Positions 1-25,439 of a stretch of 64,000 bases of DNA are shown in pieces. Position numbers and translations under genes: made by a program. Positions within the stretch are counted from its first letter, which is position 1, and every line of letters starts with the position of its first letter. The notes below the pieces were generated by a model. The model had not been told where the DNA came from. It was given only the letters and a program-made list of their open reading frames with translations, and made no database searches. Location: the NCBI GenBank assembly GCA_009746045.1, contig RPFO01000072.1, positions 3,721,086 through 3,785,085 on the forward strand. The letters run 5' to 3'. This DNA comes from Mesostigma viride. Its lineage: Eukaryota; Streptophyta; Mesostigmatophyceae; Mesostigmatales; Mesostigmataceae.

Positions 1-14165
<14,165 letters not shown>

Positions 14166-15288
14166 TCCGAGCTCCGTGAATTATTTGTTGCTTGCTCAAA
14201 AATATGGGGATGAAAATATTACTAACAAGATAGGCTGGCACGGCGAATTTCCAATGAAAGTGTTAAACACACATGTTGTTGCTTTTTAGCCCCTCCCGGA
14301 ATCTTCCATAGCGTAGTGCTGTCGATAATGCATATCCTTGTTTCCCCCGGTTCTTACACGTGGCATGGGGCCTATGCAGTTGCTGCACGGAACTCCACGC
14401 GGCCATGCTTGCTGGAGTACATAGTAGGTTATAGGGACTAGGGCTCGATTAGGGACACATCAAGTTATAGCCTTAGTTAGGGACATTATTTTGCTAGTTG
14501 CTATCAACCCTGACATTAGTTATTGGAATCTATACCCTAGTAGAATTAGTAATTATCCCACTATATTAAAAACTATATCCAACTATATTCTGGCGGAGCC
14601 AATTTTCGGAAGAACCGTTAGGTTCGCCAGAATTGGCGAAGCTTATAAGGCCGTACACGTGAGAAAACATAGGAATAGGGGATGAAAATCCGTCAATCCA
14701 TCCATCCATACATACATACATCCACCGAATTTGTCCCGAATTTGCAAGCATAAGGGTGAGGTTCTTCCGAAAATTGGCTCCGCCGTAGAGTTTCAACGGG
14801 CAAGTTGCAAACACGCACGTTACTTGATAAAAACCATATTAAAAGTAAGTACTACCGTAGCATTTCGATAGGTTATGCCTGGTTGTTGTTGTGTCCCACG
14901 CCGCAGTCAGCAGCGATATGCTATGCCTGGTCCAGCGGTCCAACTAACTCCAATTAGCGTGGATAGTCTACTTAGGGAGTGGCTGATACTGCTTTCCCAC
15001 ATCTCCGGTCCATAAGGATTAAAAAGTACCCATTTACCCGAAAGTTCCCTAGTTCAGCCACCCTGAGAACGTTTGGACCTTTCCGGCTACAGTACTGTAC
15101 TGTAGCCCGAGGCGGAGGCACAGCCTTGGCAGCGCACCGCCTTTTTGACGTTGCCTTTTCGAGGCTTGCATTTTGCGCGCGTGCCGGGCCCGCAACAGAA
15201 ATATCCTCGATCGCCAGTTCGCCACACCCAGGGAAGCCAGCACACACTAAGCGTTGACGTGTACGACTTGTATTTATCATACTTGGCG
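14166..15288. promoter_or_regulatory. XK1 upstream region
   Basis: About 1.1 kb between the XK1 start and the next possible plus-strand start. It contains a MITE (14592-14784) and no convincing long coding frame. It presumably includes the XK1 promoter, but I see no clear TATA box or initiator. Confidence 0.4.
14592..14784. mobile_element. 193-bp MITE with 25-bp terminal inverted repeats
   Basis: The left end GGCGGAGCCAATTTTCGGAA (continuing GAACC) is matched by its perfect inverse at 14760-14784. The interior holds a second small palindrome (TTCGCCAGAATTGGCGAA) and short CATC/CATA repeats. No transposase frame. I could not identify a target-site duplication with confidence. Confidence 0.75.
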
Positions 15289-16406
15289 ATGGCCGCCCCT
15301 TATGGAACTGCTTTTAACGCCGAAGAACAGCAGTATAACGCGCACGCACATGGCCAACCTGCACCGAGCCCATGGATGAAGCAAGAAACCACGAAACATG
15401 GTGGCAAGAAGAGGTAATTTTGGATTCTTTAGTTTCGGTTTTGCTGGACGTCTGGTTGAACCGCGTTCTTTTCAAAAAATTCTGACTCCCAACGCGTTTG
15501 GACGCTATCGAATTTCCAAGCCATGTGCTCCTACTGACAGATGTGCATGCGATTGTCGTGCATATCCCCTTCATTTCGCAGCACACAACCCCAAACAGTC
15601 CACGCGGCACCGTACGCCACAGATGCTGGCGCTACAGAGCACGTCCAGCACACACAGGTGATTGGCGCTCACTTTCGCACGCTTTACTCTGTTTGACGGG
15701 TTTCCCAAGTTCCCAGGTTTTTGATATTATAGTGCTGGTAATTTAATGCCAGGGCGAACCGGCACGCGAGTTTAACTGGCGCTGGGCATCTGTGCTTCCA
15801 GCGACTGACATTTACCTGCATGCAATGGTGTCGCCTTGTTTACCAGACGAAGGAGAAAGCAGCTGCTCCATGGGACAAGGATGAAAACTTGAAAGCCAAG
15901 GCAAGTAATCATTTCCAGTAATTTTCTCCACGGCACTGTGATTGATGCGTCTTATGCAAGACAGGAATTCAGATATCACTATAGGATAGGTATACAGCTT
16001 TGCATGGCTGAATTCCTGTCCTAGCAAACCAGATTGAAAAGAAGACCTTGCGAGGCATGGAAATTGTGCTTTTACTTGGGCAACTAATGGAGTACAGTAT
16101 ACAGATTGTGGTTATGTGAGCAATGTTGGTGATTCGGGTGGCCACTCTTCTGTTTCCCATTTTGGCTACCAAGAGTTGCCAGCAAATTGGTGCATTAGGA
16201 TCTACGTGACCAACCCCTCTAATTCCTATTTGCAGTTTCAAAAGATCTCAGGAGCAAACACATGTAGGACCTCTGGACACTGCTACTATGGCTGGTTGAT
16301 TTGCATGTTGTTGCTAATCGGTGCTGGAATGGTGGAGCTGTCAGCTATTTTAGCGTATTTGTTTTTCCTACTCCCATCCATTAAAAAATACCACTATTCT
16401 ATGTAA
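15289..16406 (+). CDS. Doubtful small spliced gene encoding a short membrane protein
   Basis: Candidate exons: ATG at 15289 (MAAPYGTAFNAEEQQYN) to a GTAATT donor after 15413; 15847-15900 (TKEKAAAPWDKDENLKAK) with AG acceptor and an AAG|GCAAGT donor of the rarer GC-AG type; and 16236-16406, which ends in a strongly hydrophobic stretch (WLICMLLLIGAGMVELSAIL) and a stop. The second and third exons agree in phase, the first does not join them. I do not recognise the product. It could equally be non-coding DNA between genes. Confidence 0.2.
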
Positions 16407-16800
16407 TCGCTCTGTGTTATTAATAGCATGGATAGTTATTTCGACCATTTTTTATTTTAGCTTCTAGTTGATAATGACTTAGACATGCCTTTGTACTTAT
16501 AATACTAATGCCTTTGTACTTAAAGACATGAATGCCTTTATACTTTGCTGCGCGTTGTGGTGAATTTTGTGGTCGCCGGTGACCTTTCGTTTTGTGGCAG
16601 TGTCATTCTTCTTATAACCATTGCTTAACTGTAGTACTTATCCAGCGCTTTGACAAAGATTTTTCATGAAATTTTTATGGAGCACATTAAGAGTATCTAT
16701 TAGGTATATCGTTTGTCTCGATGTATCCGATATTGGTTATCTCACTAAGTGGTAGTTAATTTTTTTATTTAGTTTATTTTTGAGTGCGTATGGTATCATG
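16407..16800. other. No gene recognised
   Basis: AT-rich stretch with an imperfect three-fold repeat of ATGCCTTTGTACTTA near 16480-16540. No coding or element signal seen. Confidence 0.4.
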
Positions 16801-16804
16801 TAGA

Positions 16805-16985
16805 GATGTTCGGCACGTAAGCCAGCCATAATTTCAATGCACAAGGATACACATTTCCATCACCATTCATCTTCATCATCCTGAACGACTCGAAAACGCG
16901 GAAAAGATAACGGCAGGCTCGAGCTACCATGGTCCGGATTCTCCCGATTTCTGGCCTGCGCTGGTTGTCTCCTTGATGTTCGGGT
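16805..16985 (+). repeat. Interspersed repeat family C, partial copy
   Basis: GTAAGCCAGCCATAATTTCA, then CACCATTCATCTTCATCATC and GGCAGGCTCGAGCTACCATG match the copies at 56530-56698 plus 59940-60080 and (minus) 62280-62600. The repeat has no recognised protein. Confidence 0.8.
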
Positions 16986-16989
16986 GCGT

Positions 16990-18376
16990 GGATTTCTCAG
17001 GGAAGATCGTGGATAGTAAGTTCACACATGGTCTAGCTGTTACGCTTATCTTTGTTAATCTTCTATGTCTGCATATTCAGTACCGTAATTGCTTTGGGGC
17101 CTTGTTTGTGAGATCATGGAGCATCATGTTAACTCTAACCATTCTTTTTGCTCTATGCCTTGCTGCTTCGCTATGGGCTGCTTGCAGGGCAAGAGGGCCA
17201 CCCAGCATGATTACCGGCCATCACCTTTTGCAACCAGTCAGTAGTAAAGCTGATACAATGTACATATGGGTGACTATCGGACATGTGATTCATTCCTTGG
17301 GGGGGCACGACATTTCTGATGCCCAAAGGCACCAAAACGGCTAGCGGCTTTGGAGAGGTTTCCTTTGCTGACATCATTTCACGGCATGTTTGCCTAATAT
17401 GCCTGGGATAAGGAGCCTGGCTCAGCTGCGCCGGTGCACAAGCCAGCTGGGCTCTGCCGTGCAATATACCAAGCGAAACGAAGATGCCGGCCGGATACGG
17501 TCATATGAACCAAAAAATTGATGTTGGAAAACCCCTGAATTCATTGGCGGTGACTTTTCTTGTATGGGTTTCCAGTCAATGTGCTTTGCAGTTGACAAAA
17601 CCACGGGTTCGAGTAGTGCTTTCAAGCTAGGTAGTGCCCCAGTAATCGTTGCTTAGGGAAACTGCTAAACTGCTTCTATTATATTCATGGCGAAATGCCT
17701 TGCTTGAGCTCTTGTCGTAGGTACTTGGTGACCAGAGCTTGCATGCCAAGAAAGGGTGAGAAAGTTTTTATTCCATAATTTGAAAATCACACATACAATT
17801 ATGTTTGCTGCTTGGTTGGTACTTGGTACCTGTGCACAGTCTGCGTGCTTGTATTTGCAAAAACAATGTACTTAGCCAACGAAGTTTGTGGTAGAGCACC
17901 AGCTGGACTGCCACACGTGGATACCAAAGTTGTCAATATCTAGTAAGGAAGTACTTGCGTGTCATGCGCAAAGGCATGCCACGGAGTACTATGCTAATCT
18001 CATTAGAAAACTAATTACACAAAAGTACAAATATTGTCTGCATCAATTGACATTGAATCGCTAGCGTTAACTAGATGGGGATGTAATCCTCATCCGAGCT
18101 GCATGTCCTCTACTGTAATGGCAGACTAGGCGGTAGTGTAGCGGCTATCCTCAGGACCAATAACCTCCACCTGCGGACTTCTACCCTGGCTATCGATATT
18201 TAGAGTAACCGTGATAAATGAACTAATTAATTAAGAATTAGAACATATCTCCGTGGGGAGGAATATGTAACCCATATCCCAGAGGTACCCCAACGGGAGC
18301 ACGAGTTTTATTAATTATTTAATCAATTAATATCCCAGAGATCGAAGGGGCATATGGTTTTTAATTAGGTGGCAAG
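16990..18376. other. No gene recognised
   Basis: Only short frames without support. Near 18230-18345 there are TTAATTAA-rich tracts and a decayed hairpin (CCC-CAAC-GGG at about 18288-18297), suggesting remains of an old retroelement tail. Confidence 0.4.
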
Positions 18377-19117
18377 GTGCGGGGCGGGCGAGCGAATTAT
18401 GCATTGCAGGCCGGCGCGTCGACCCGTGCAGATTCTGCCAACAAATCCGCAAATAGATCCATGTTACCGGTGCGCAGCCGTCGTGCCCATGCAAGGGGGC
18501 GTACTGTGCGCCGCCGGTGTCGACTCACTGGGAGCATAGCGTCGGCGTCCAGAAAGTGCATGACCAGAAAGTGCATGACGAGCTGGGGTGCTGGCATCGA
18601 TCCTCCGGCCGCCTTGAGGTCGCTGAAGAAGGCCGGCGACACGTTCCGCTGGCACTGATCCCGACCCGCAGTGTGGCGCATAGCCCACGACCACGGTGAG
18701 CATGTGGTGAGAATGCCCTTCAGTGGCTGCAAAAGTTAACACGAGCACACACGCGGGGACCTCGATCAGCGCACGATGGTCGTGAGGTGAGCTGATGCTG
18801 CCGGTGTCAGAGCACAGAAGGCCCACGCCTCCAGTGGCCCAGCACCTCCACCGTAGTGGAATCGCCAGCCGGCCGGCCTGCGTGGAGGCCGCGTCGGCCC
18901 GATAAGCTAGCCCGTTGACCCCTTAAGCTGTGGGTCGACTGCACATGCGCCGGCCGGTGCTCCTGGACTCCGAAGATGGCGATCTTGTTGTCGACGCGCA
19001 CAGGGCGCAATCTGCAGCTCGTCAACGCGTTGGTCAACGTGCTGGGGTGCATGGTGCCGCTGGCCAGCAGGGTCAATAGGATCGAACCGTGATGAGCCCG
19101 GCCTAATACGCATGCGC
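18377..19117. other. GC-rich unassigned stretch
   Basis: GC-rich sequence with overlapping frames on both strands and a duplicated 15-base segment (GTGCATGACCAGAAA-type, 18556-18590). The minus-strand peptide SPAFFSDLKAAGGSMPAPQL looks protein-like, but I recognise no family and cannot choose a strand. Confidence 0.3.
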
Positions 19118-19130
19118 AATGCTGATCATG

Positions 19131-19343
19131 TCCAGCTAGGCTCGTGAACACGCCAGCCCCTGTGGGCAAGCCCCCAAGCGGAAGGGGCGCTTTGCTGAGT
19201 AGTGTTGTTAGGATTTTCTAGACTAGATAGCTTAGAGTTAGTTCGATTACGCGGCTTCGCGGGCACCTCCACCCATCCAGCAAGGAATATGTGCTACATG
19301 ATCTCCCAACGGAGTCATGTTATAATTTAATTTAATTTAATTT
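19131..19343 (+). mobile_element. 5'-truncated LINE E 3' end with 13-bp target duplication
   Basis: Shares CCCCTGTGGGCAAG...AAGCGGA...GAGTAG and the TTCTAGACTAGAT...GATTACGCGGCTTC 3' UTR with the RT-bearing copy at 58458-59641. It ends in the hairpin CTCC-CAAC-GGAG (19303-19314) and an AATTT-type tail. AATGCTGATCATG occurs at 19118-19130 and at 19344-19356 as target-site duplication. Confidence 0.85.
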
Positions 19344-19486
19344 AATGCTGATCATGAGACTGCATGCGTGGGATCGACTAAAGTTACTATCAGTACGCAA
19401 CGAGGAGGGATTCGGGTGCATGCCCATTATTAACACCTAGTAGACTAGTTAGATGGGTGCATAAAGCATCGGCCCATGATCGCTTC

Positions 19487-19784
19487 CGTTAATTAAGTGT
19501 GAGATCTCCTGGTCATCTTTTTTTTTGTATAGCCATGATGATCTTCCCCCTCACAGGCATGCTCCCCCCTTCAGTTACCCGGGCGTAGCGTGATAGACCA
19601 TGAGGGTGCGGGTGCCCTGGTGCACCTAGAGCAGGGGTAGCTTACATTCCCACCCTTGCATGAAGTAGCCTAGCTAGAATGTATTAAAAGCCATATGCCC
19701 CTTCTCAGGGCTATGTGCTACATCTACTCCCAACGGAGTGATGTTGATAATTAATTAATTAATTAATCTCACACTTAATTAACG
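19487..19784 (+). mobile_element. Family A tail copy enclosed by 19-bp inverted flanks
   Basis: Family A 3' UTR (CTTCCCCCTCACAGGCATG, GTGCACCTAGAGCA) ending in the hairpin at 19726-19739 and a TTAATTAATT tail. Unlike other copies, it is bordered by CGTTAATTAAGTGTGAGAT (19487-19505) and its exact inverse (19766-19784) and not by a direct duplication. Confidence 0.75.
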
Positions 19785-20209
19785 AGAAGCTATATCAACG
19801 CCCTCCCGAGGTCCTCCTCATTGTGTATGTTAGGGGCCGTGAAGGTTCCAGTTTATTGCCACCCGCGTGACGCACGTACAGTCTATATATGTGCTAATTA
19901 ATTATTCGCTCATTCACTGTGTGCCACGTACATGCAGTCGAACCGCGCGGCCGGTCGTCCACGGATATACTGCAGCGCGCAACCGGGTATGAGGTATCGA
20001 TGAGACAACCAGCTCATGGGGTATTATTAGTTGTCTCACTTGATCACTGAACGATACCGCCGTGGCGCACCCTGCCGCCCTGGCCACCGCCGGGGCTGGC
20101 AGCAGTACGGCCGGCACGACCTGCCGCCCGCCAACGGGCCGGCCCATTGCAACCATGTGACCCCACGGGGCCCGGCCAACAGGTCAAGGCACGCCTCCCG
20201 GCGCGGGCC

Positions 20210-20260
20210 GCCCTGGAGGCAGCCTACCTGCCCTACCGGCAGGTAGGCGGCCTCCAGGGC
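20210..20260. repeat. Long hairpin, 23-bp arms, 5-base loop
   Basis: GCCCTGGAGGC...GCCTACCTGCC is followed by CTACC and the inverse sequence, with a single mismatch. It sits in a GC-rich stretch (19960-20284) with no recognised protein. Confidence 0.85.
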
Positions 20261-20559
20261 AATGAGGGCATGCAGGGCTGACATGCATAGACGGACAACA
20301 ACCCCCCTGCAGTGCGTGGCCGGGGAAGCAGCGTGTTTGCAAACGCGGGAAGCATGCTAGACAAGACCCCCGGCTACTACTAGTAGGGTGGCGGGCACCA
20401 TAGATGAAGTGAGACAACGTACTATATGCCTGGACTGTAGATTTATAGAGTAGGATTGTTATAATTTTTGTAGATAGCTTGAGACCGGTAGGATTGCGTG
20501 TACCCATCCATTCATTCCTCCATCCGGGTTAAAAAAGGCTGGCCCGGCTCATCTGCTCC

Positions 20560-20930
20560 TCACCTTCCGTACATGGCGGATAAGCTGTCGTTTCTTAAAT
20601 TAATGCCGCAAGAAGCTCTCGAGGAATTCCTACACACTGCATGGACGACGACTTGACCCTGGCCCAGCAACAGCGGCGACGGGAGCTCAGTATGGCCGAC
20701 CTATACCTCCAACTCCTGCAGAGTGCAGGGGGGAAACCGCGGTATATACTGAATCGAGGGGGGACGTCATCCACGTCGACCACAACCGTGAGCCCTGGCA
20801 GGCACCCCGGCTGCCGGCCCCAGCGCAACCCCAGTCTAGGGCATTGCTATATTCGAATATAGCAGTAGTATAGATTAGTAAGGCTTATTAGTTAGCCTAG
20901 CACGTGGCCCACGCGCATGTTGTTAGCCAT
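20560..20930 (+). mobile_element. Diverged family A ORF1 3' fragment
   Basis: MDDDLTLAQQQRRRELS and the following AACCGCGG...GGCACCCC segment match the C-terminal ORF1 region of family A near 58105-58290 (DDDLTL...RRRELW). The downstream GGGCATTGCTATATTCG...GCAGTAGTATAG corresponds to the family A 3' UTR start. Truncated on both sides and frameshifted. Confidence 0.7.
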
Positions 20931-20935
20931 ACCAC

Positions 20936-20972
20936 GGTCCTTAATTTAGGACAAAGTCCTAAATTAAGGACC
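20936..20972. repeat. Perfect hairpin, 17-bp arms, 3-base loop
   Basis: GGTCCTTAATTTAGGAC, AAA, then its exact inverse. It precedes a GGTACC-rich stretch (20990-21110). TTGGTCC and GGTCCTAAA-like sequences recur near 22455-22480 and 22650-22680, so it may be one end of a decayed DNA element. Confidence 0.85.
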
Positions 20973-20999
20973 AATTTACTATAACCGAGGTACCGGGGG

Positions 21000-22730
21000 G
21001 GGGGTCACTATATGGACCGTACCCCATGTGGACCGTAGTACCCGGCATGATGTACCCGACCCGTGGTACCGGCACATGGTACCCGGATTCCGTGCCCGGG
21101 TACCGGGTATAATGGCGGGAAAGTAGGTACCTCGACCAAAAATATAACCGATTTTGGAGCGAAAAAGTGGGTGCGGGAATGATCTGAGGTGGATATGGCG
21201 ACCTGACAATCGTGGCCGGCGTTTTCACGTGCGTTCATCATTTCGGGCGACCAGTAGCAAAAACGAAAGGTCGTTAGTTATGCTTAAAGGCTGTGAAATT
21301 TTCTGCGCAAGTTTTTATGTGTAGCGCTGTAGCACAGCGGCACATCACAAATGGGTCGCAGATCGCCTGCTCGCGGAGGGTCGATTTTGGCGCAAACATG
21401 TTAGTGTATTAGCAATGGTGGTGCGAATCAAGCCAGGAAATTTTTGTGGACGATTTTGATAATAGTCTGGAGTTTAGAAACGGAGTATTTGACATGGGAG
21501 CGCCTGGGCTGTGATATTCTTGCCCGATTTCCATTGTCGACCATGTTTTAGGGACGTTCAGGCTGGGCAGCGAGCGCACCTTATAGGTCTTCACTTTCGG
21601 TATTTCTTGGACCTAGAACGCATCACAAGCGTGGTTTATATCATTTTCGAACCGGTTGGCCAGCTTTGGTGCGCTCAGCTCTCGGAAAGCTGACCTCGCT
21701 GCGGACTTCAGCGACTTTTTTGCAACCATCTGGAATGAGGCGACGTAAGTAGCAGGTACGTGCCGGGGTGCCCTAGATCATGAGTGTAACTGGCAACGCT
21801 GTCGTGGTGTTTTGAGTCAGCCAGCTATGCCTAAAAAGAGGGGACGCTCTCTGTGCACATAACTGTCACACATAGTTGGTTTACGTCATACAATTTTTTA
21901 CGTCTCTATCTTCGTCGTCCGCTGCAGCTAAAACACACATGCGTAAGAGCAGTTTTACTCATGTGTTAGTTATAAACCATGGTCCTATGGCCTGCAGTCG
22001 TTCAGGGTGTTCTCAGACAGTATATACAGTATGGTTTACGTGTTACATGCACCCTGAATTCACTCACAAAGCGTTGCATGTTAGCACAACGTTGTTCTGT
22101 AACTTGATTTGGCTGCATTCATGTGTTAGTTGCAATGCAAATGCAATGTTTTTTCATCGCTGGGTGGTGGCCAGCATGTCCGTGATGTCAAAGAAGGTTT
22201 GGCATATGCTTAGAGAACGTTTACCGCAAGGGGTGGGCCATGTTCAAGCCGGGCAACCTCAGCAACCATGCAACCGTATATTGCATTACCTGCACCATCT
22301 GTGACACCGTTAAGCACGCGTATATATAGAGGCAGCCACAGCAGGGTATGGCCTTGTTATACGCTGCCCCGCCATCCCAAGGCCTCGTAGGGTCCCCTAG
22401 CGCTTGTAAGATGCTCAAGGGACCGTGTGGATAGCATGGTCATGCGTTGACACTAATTGGTCCTATTGGTCCTAAATTCTCATTTTGACCAAATTCGCGG
22501 TTTGAGGCCTGCCATGGGCCAGGGTCCATTCAGGCACTAAATGTAATTATTTGAACCCAGGTTTTTGTCCAAAATTCAAAAAGTGTGTTATCTGTCAGTG
22601 GTAAAAATGCCAGGGTCGAAATTTGATGTTTGCACATATATTTTTTAATTCAAACTGGTCCTAAAATAAGGACTTTTCTTGGTAACATGGACAATGTGCG
22701 CCCATAATGGCCCCCCATGGATGATGATAT
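21000..22730. other. No gene recognised
   Basis: Starts with a GTACCGG/GTACCC-rich segment, continues as mixed sequence with only short frames, and ends at the start of family A copy I. No domain or splice pattern recognised. Confidence 0.35.
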
Positions 22731-23842
22731 GTTGAGCCTCGAGCCACGACGTAGCCATGCATGGCTGGTCAACGGCGGAGCTCATAACTTTCACGTTTGG
22801 ACACCGAATTCGGCTGTGAATATCACAATCGCTTCGAACGTCTTTCTAAGACACAAAGGCTGATATCAATTTTCCGAAGTCTCTATTACGTAGTAGTAAT
22901 AGTATGGCGAGCAAACGCTCCTCCGCGCAACGCAGCTATAGCCTGGCGGCTGCGCTCAATCAGCCCTGAAAATATACGTCACCACGGCTGCAGCTAGCTT
23001 CGGCTGCAGCTTCGCCCTCCGGCCCATGCATGCAGAAGGCAGCGGCGCCACTAGCCAAGCCCTAGTTATCGCCCAGCCCCCCGGGCTTGACTCGCCCGCA
23101 CCGTCACCTGCTGAGCCCAAGCGCAGTCGCCCTGCCGAGCCCAACTGGGACGAGTACAACTTTGACGCCAGCCAGCCCGGCTTTTTTGACAAGCTCACCC
23201 ACGACCGCATCCTGGCCTGCGTGTTTTTTGGATCGCATGCCTCGCTTCTTGAACTGTACAAGCAGTCTGACGCAACTCCTCTAGCTGGAGACATCACTTG
23301 AGGGTCGCCTCGCCAATACTTTCCAGCAGAGGCTCCCACTCCAATAATCGGCTACAATGATCGATCTTTACCCTCGGCCCCCGCCCCCACCTTCAGCTAG
23401 CAATACGCCCTCTTCTCCCTCCTTGGACGCTCCATCAAGGCCGGAGCTCTGGCCCCCCACGCGCCCCTCGCCAGTGCCACCTTGCATGACCGAATCCTCG
23501 ATCCGCTCACTCCTTAAGTGAGGCCCTCGCGCAGCACGCGTGGCCCCCCTCGCTGCACTCTGCAGCCGATGTGGCAGCCATGGGCAGCACGCTGGCTGCC
23601 GAGCTCCCCCTCCTCTCCACCACTGATCTCCACCGCTGCACCTCCACGGCCCTCCTCGCCTCCTCCACCACCGCCACCACCCCCACCTCCGACGCCATCC
23701 CCGCCCAGCTCCGCGACATCGACCATGGCGCCTCAAGGACAATGCCATCGCCCTCGAGTGCTTGCGAAACACCGCGGGCCTCACCGCCCATGCAGGCCGG
23801 CGGTGAAGGACATTGCCGCCAAGCCTGCTGGCCTGGCTGGCC

Positions 23843-24326
23843 GGGCCCACTTCAAATGTTCCGAAAAGTGTGACACTTTTTGTCGTTTTTTTGACTTTTT
23901 CGACGATCGTCACTCTGCAGAGTGATTCGTCGTGCGAAATCGTGCGAAATTGTGCGAAATTTGCTGAAATCGTGTGAAATTTGCTGAAATCGTGCGAATT
24001 TGTGCGAAATTTGCTGAAATCGTGCGAAATTTCATGTGAAAAATGTCGACGGTAAAAAATTTTGATGTGCACAACGTGTGTGAATTCATGCGAAATTTTG
24101 TCAAACGTCACTCCCCAAAACGACCCTTGGTTGAAATCCATGCGAAATCGTGCGAAATCATGCAAAATTGTGCGACATCGTGCGAAATCGTGCGAAAATG
24201 TGTGAAAATTTTGCGAAAATCACGCGAACATCACGCGAACTCGTGCGAAATTTTTTTTTTTTTTGCGAAAATAGCGAAAAAGTGTCACACACTTGGCTTG
24301 GACGGCGGAACATTTGAAGTGGGCCC
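23843..24326. mobile_element. 484-bp MITE inside family A ORF1, filled with GTGCGAAAT repeats
   Basis: Terminal inverted repeats GGGCCCACTTCAAATGTTCC at 23843 and its inverse ending at 24326. Just inside each end is AAAAGTGTGACAC or its inverse. The middle is a degenerate 8-20 bp repeat of GTGCGAAATTTGCTGAAAT. Comparison with copy II (57690-57740) shows that it split the codons for PAGLAG; GGCTGGCC occurs close to both ends. Confidence 0.8.
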
Positions 24327-24396
24327 GGCCGGCTGGCCAGTGATGCTCCTCCCATCCCGACCTAGCTGGGCGGACATGCTTTATATATATAGGCAG

Positions 24397-25057
24397 TCCT
24401 CCTGACGGTGGTGCTCGCCATGATTCGGTCGGTTTTCCCCCACGCGAACATCCGGTCCGAGGATGCGGATGGCGCTGCCTTCTATTCCCCCAACCACCGG
24501 CCTGACATCGTGGTGCTGGACTTTGAGGGGGGTGGCCGGCATCTGCTTATTGACGTTTCGGTGGCGCGGCCCTTGGCTCTTAGCCACGTGGCTGGGGCCT
24601 CCCTCACGGCAGGTTACACGGCGGACCGGGCGGAGCGGGCCAAGCTCCTGGCCTACGGCGACGTCGGGCACCATCGTGTGGTGCCCTTTGTCCTGGAGGA
24701 GTTTGGGGCCATGGGGCCCCTGACCTCCGCCTTCTTCAAGGAGTGTTGCCGGCTCCGGGAGGACCGGCTGGACCTGGAGGGCCAGCGGGCCCCATGGTCG
24801 GCGCGGACCTGGACGTCATATTGGCGTCAGCGCTTGTCGGTGGCGCTGACTCGGGCCATGGCGGACATCATGCTCCGCCGTACGCGGGCTGATTTTGCGG
24901 TGCAGCAGGGCTATTAGGTTCCTCCCGTTAGGCGTTTCCATTGGTCTTATCGTACTTCGTAGTATAGAGCTTTGACATGGCTCTGTATATAGGTTTATAG
25001 CTGGGCGTTTGCTTTGGTTTGAGTGATTTCACTCTGCTGTAAGTAATTATATTTTTA
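24397..25057 (+). mobile_element. 5'-truncated LINE F insertion with 14-bp target duplication
   Basis: Flanked by ATATATATAGGCAG at 24383-24396 and 25058-25071. The frame 24408-24917 encodes the C-terminal end of a LINE ORF2: NHRPDIVVLDFEGGG, HLLIDVSVARP, PFVLEEFGAMGP, and YWRQRLSVALTRAMAD near the stop. This conserved pattern is typical of the region after the reverse transcriptase in many protist and algal LINEs. A 140-base 3' UTR follows and lacks the CTCC-CAAC-GGAG hairpin of families A, B and E. Confidence 0.8.
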
Positions 25058-25439
25058 ATATATATAGGCAGCACACCACCTCAACCACATCCACCGTCGC
25101 AGCACATGCAGCTCCAGCAGCAGACGCTCGACCTCCGCAAGGAGGCCGATCGCTCGCCAATTAAGCGCTGAGCCTCAACGTCATCGTCAAGAACTTCGAC
25201 CTGGTGGAAGGTGAGAATTCCGAGAAGCTTGCCCGTGCCTTTGAGCTAGTAGAGAGAAATCCTTGGTCGCATCATGGGCCGGCCTAGCTTACTGCGGTGA
25301 GATCGAGCTGGTCGCCGCCACCGTCTATAGCTTCCCCGCCCGCGGGGTAAGGCAGCCGGGCGCCCCCGCTTCTTCTCACCTTTAATAAGAACCAGGCGGT
25401 CAAGATTTCTTTTCTCAGACGCCGCAGCAGGCAGCTCTT

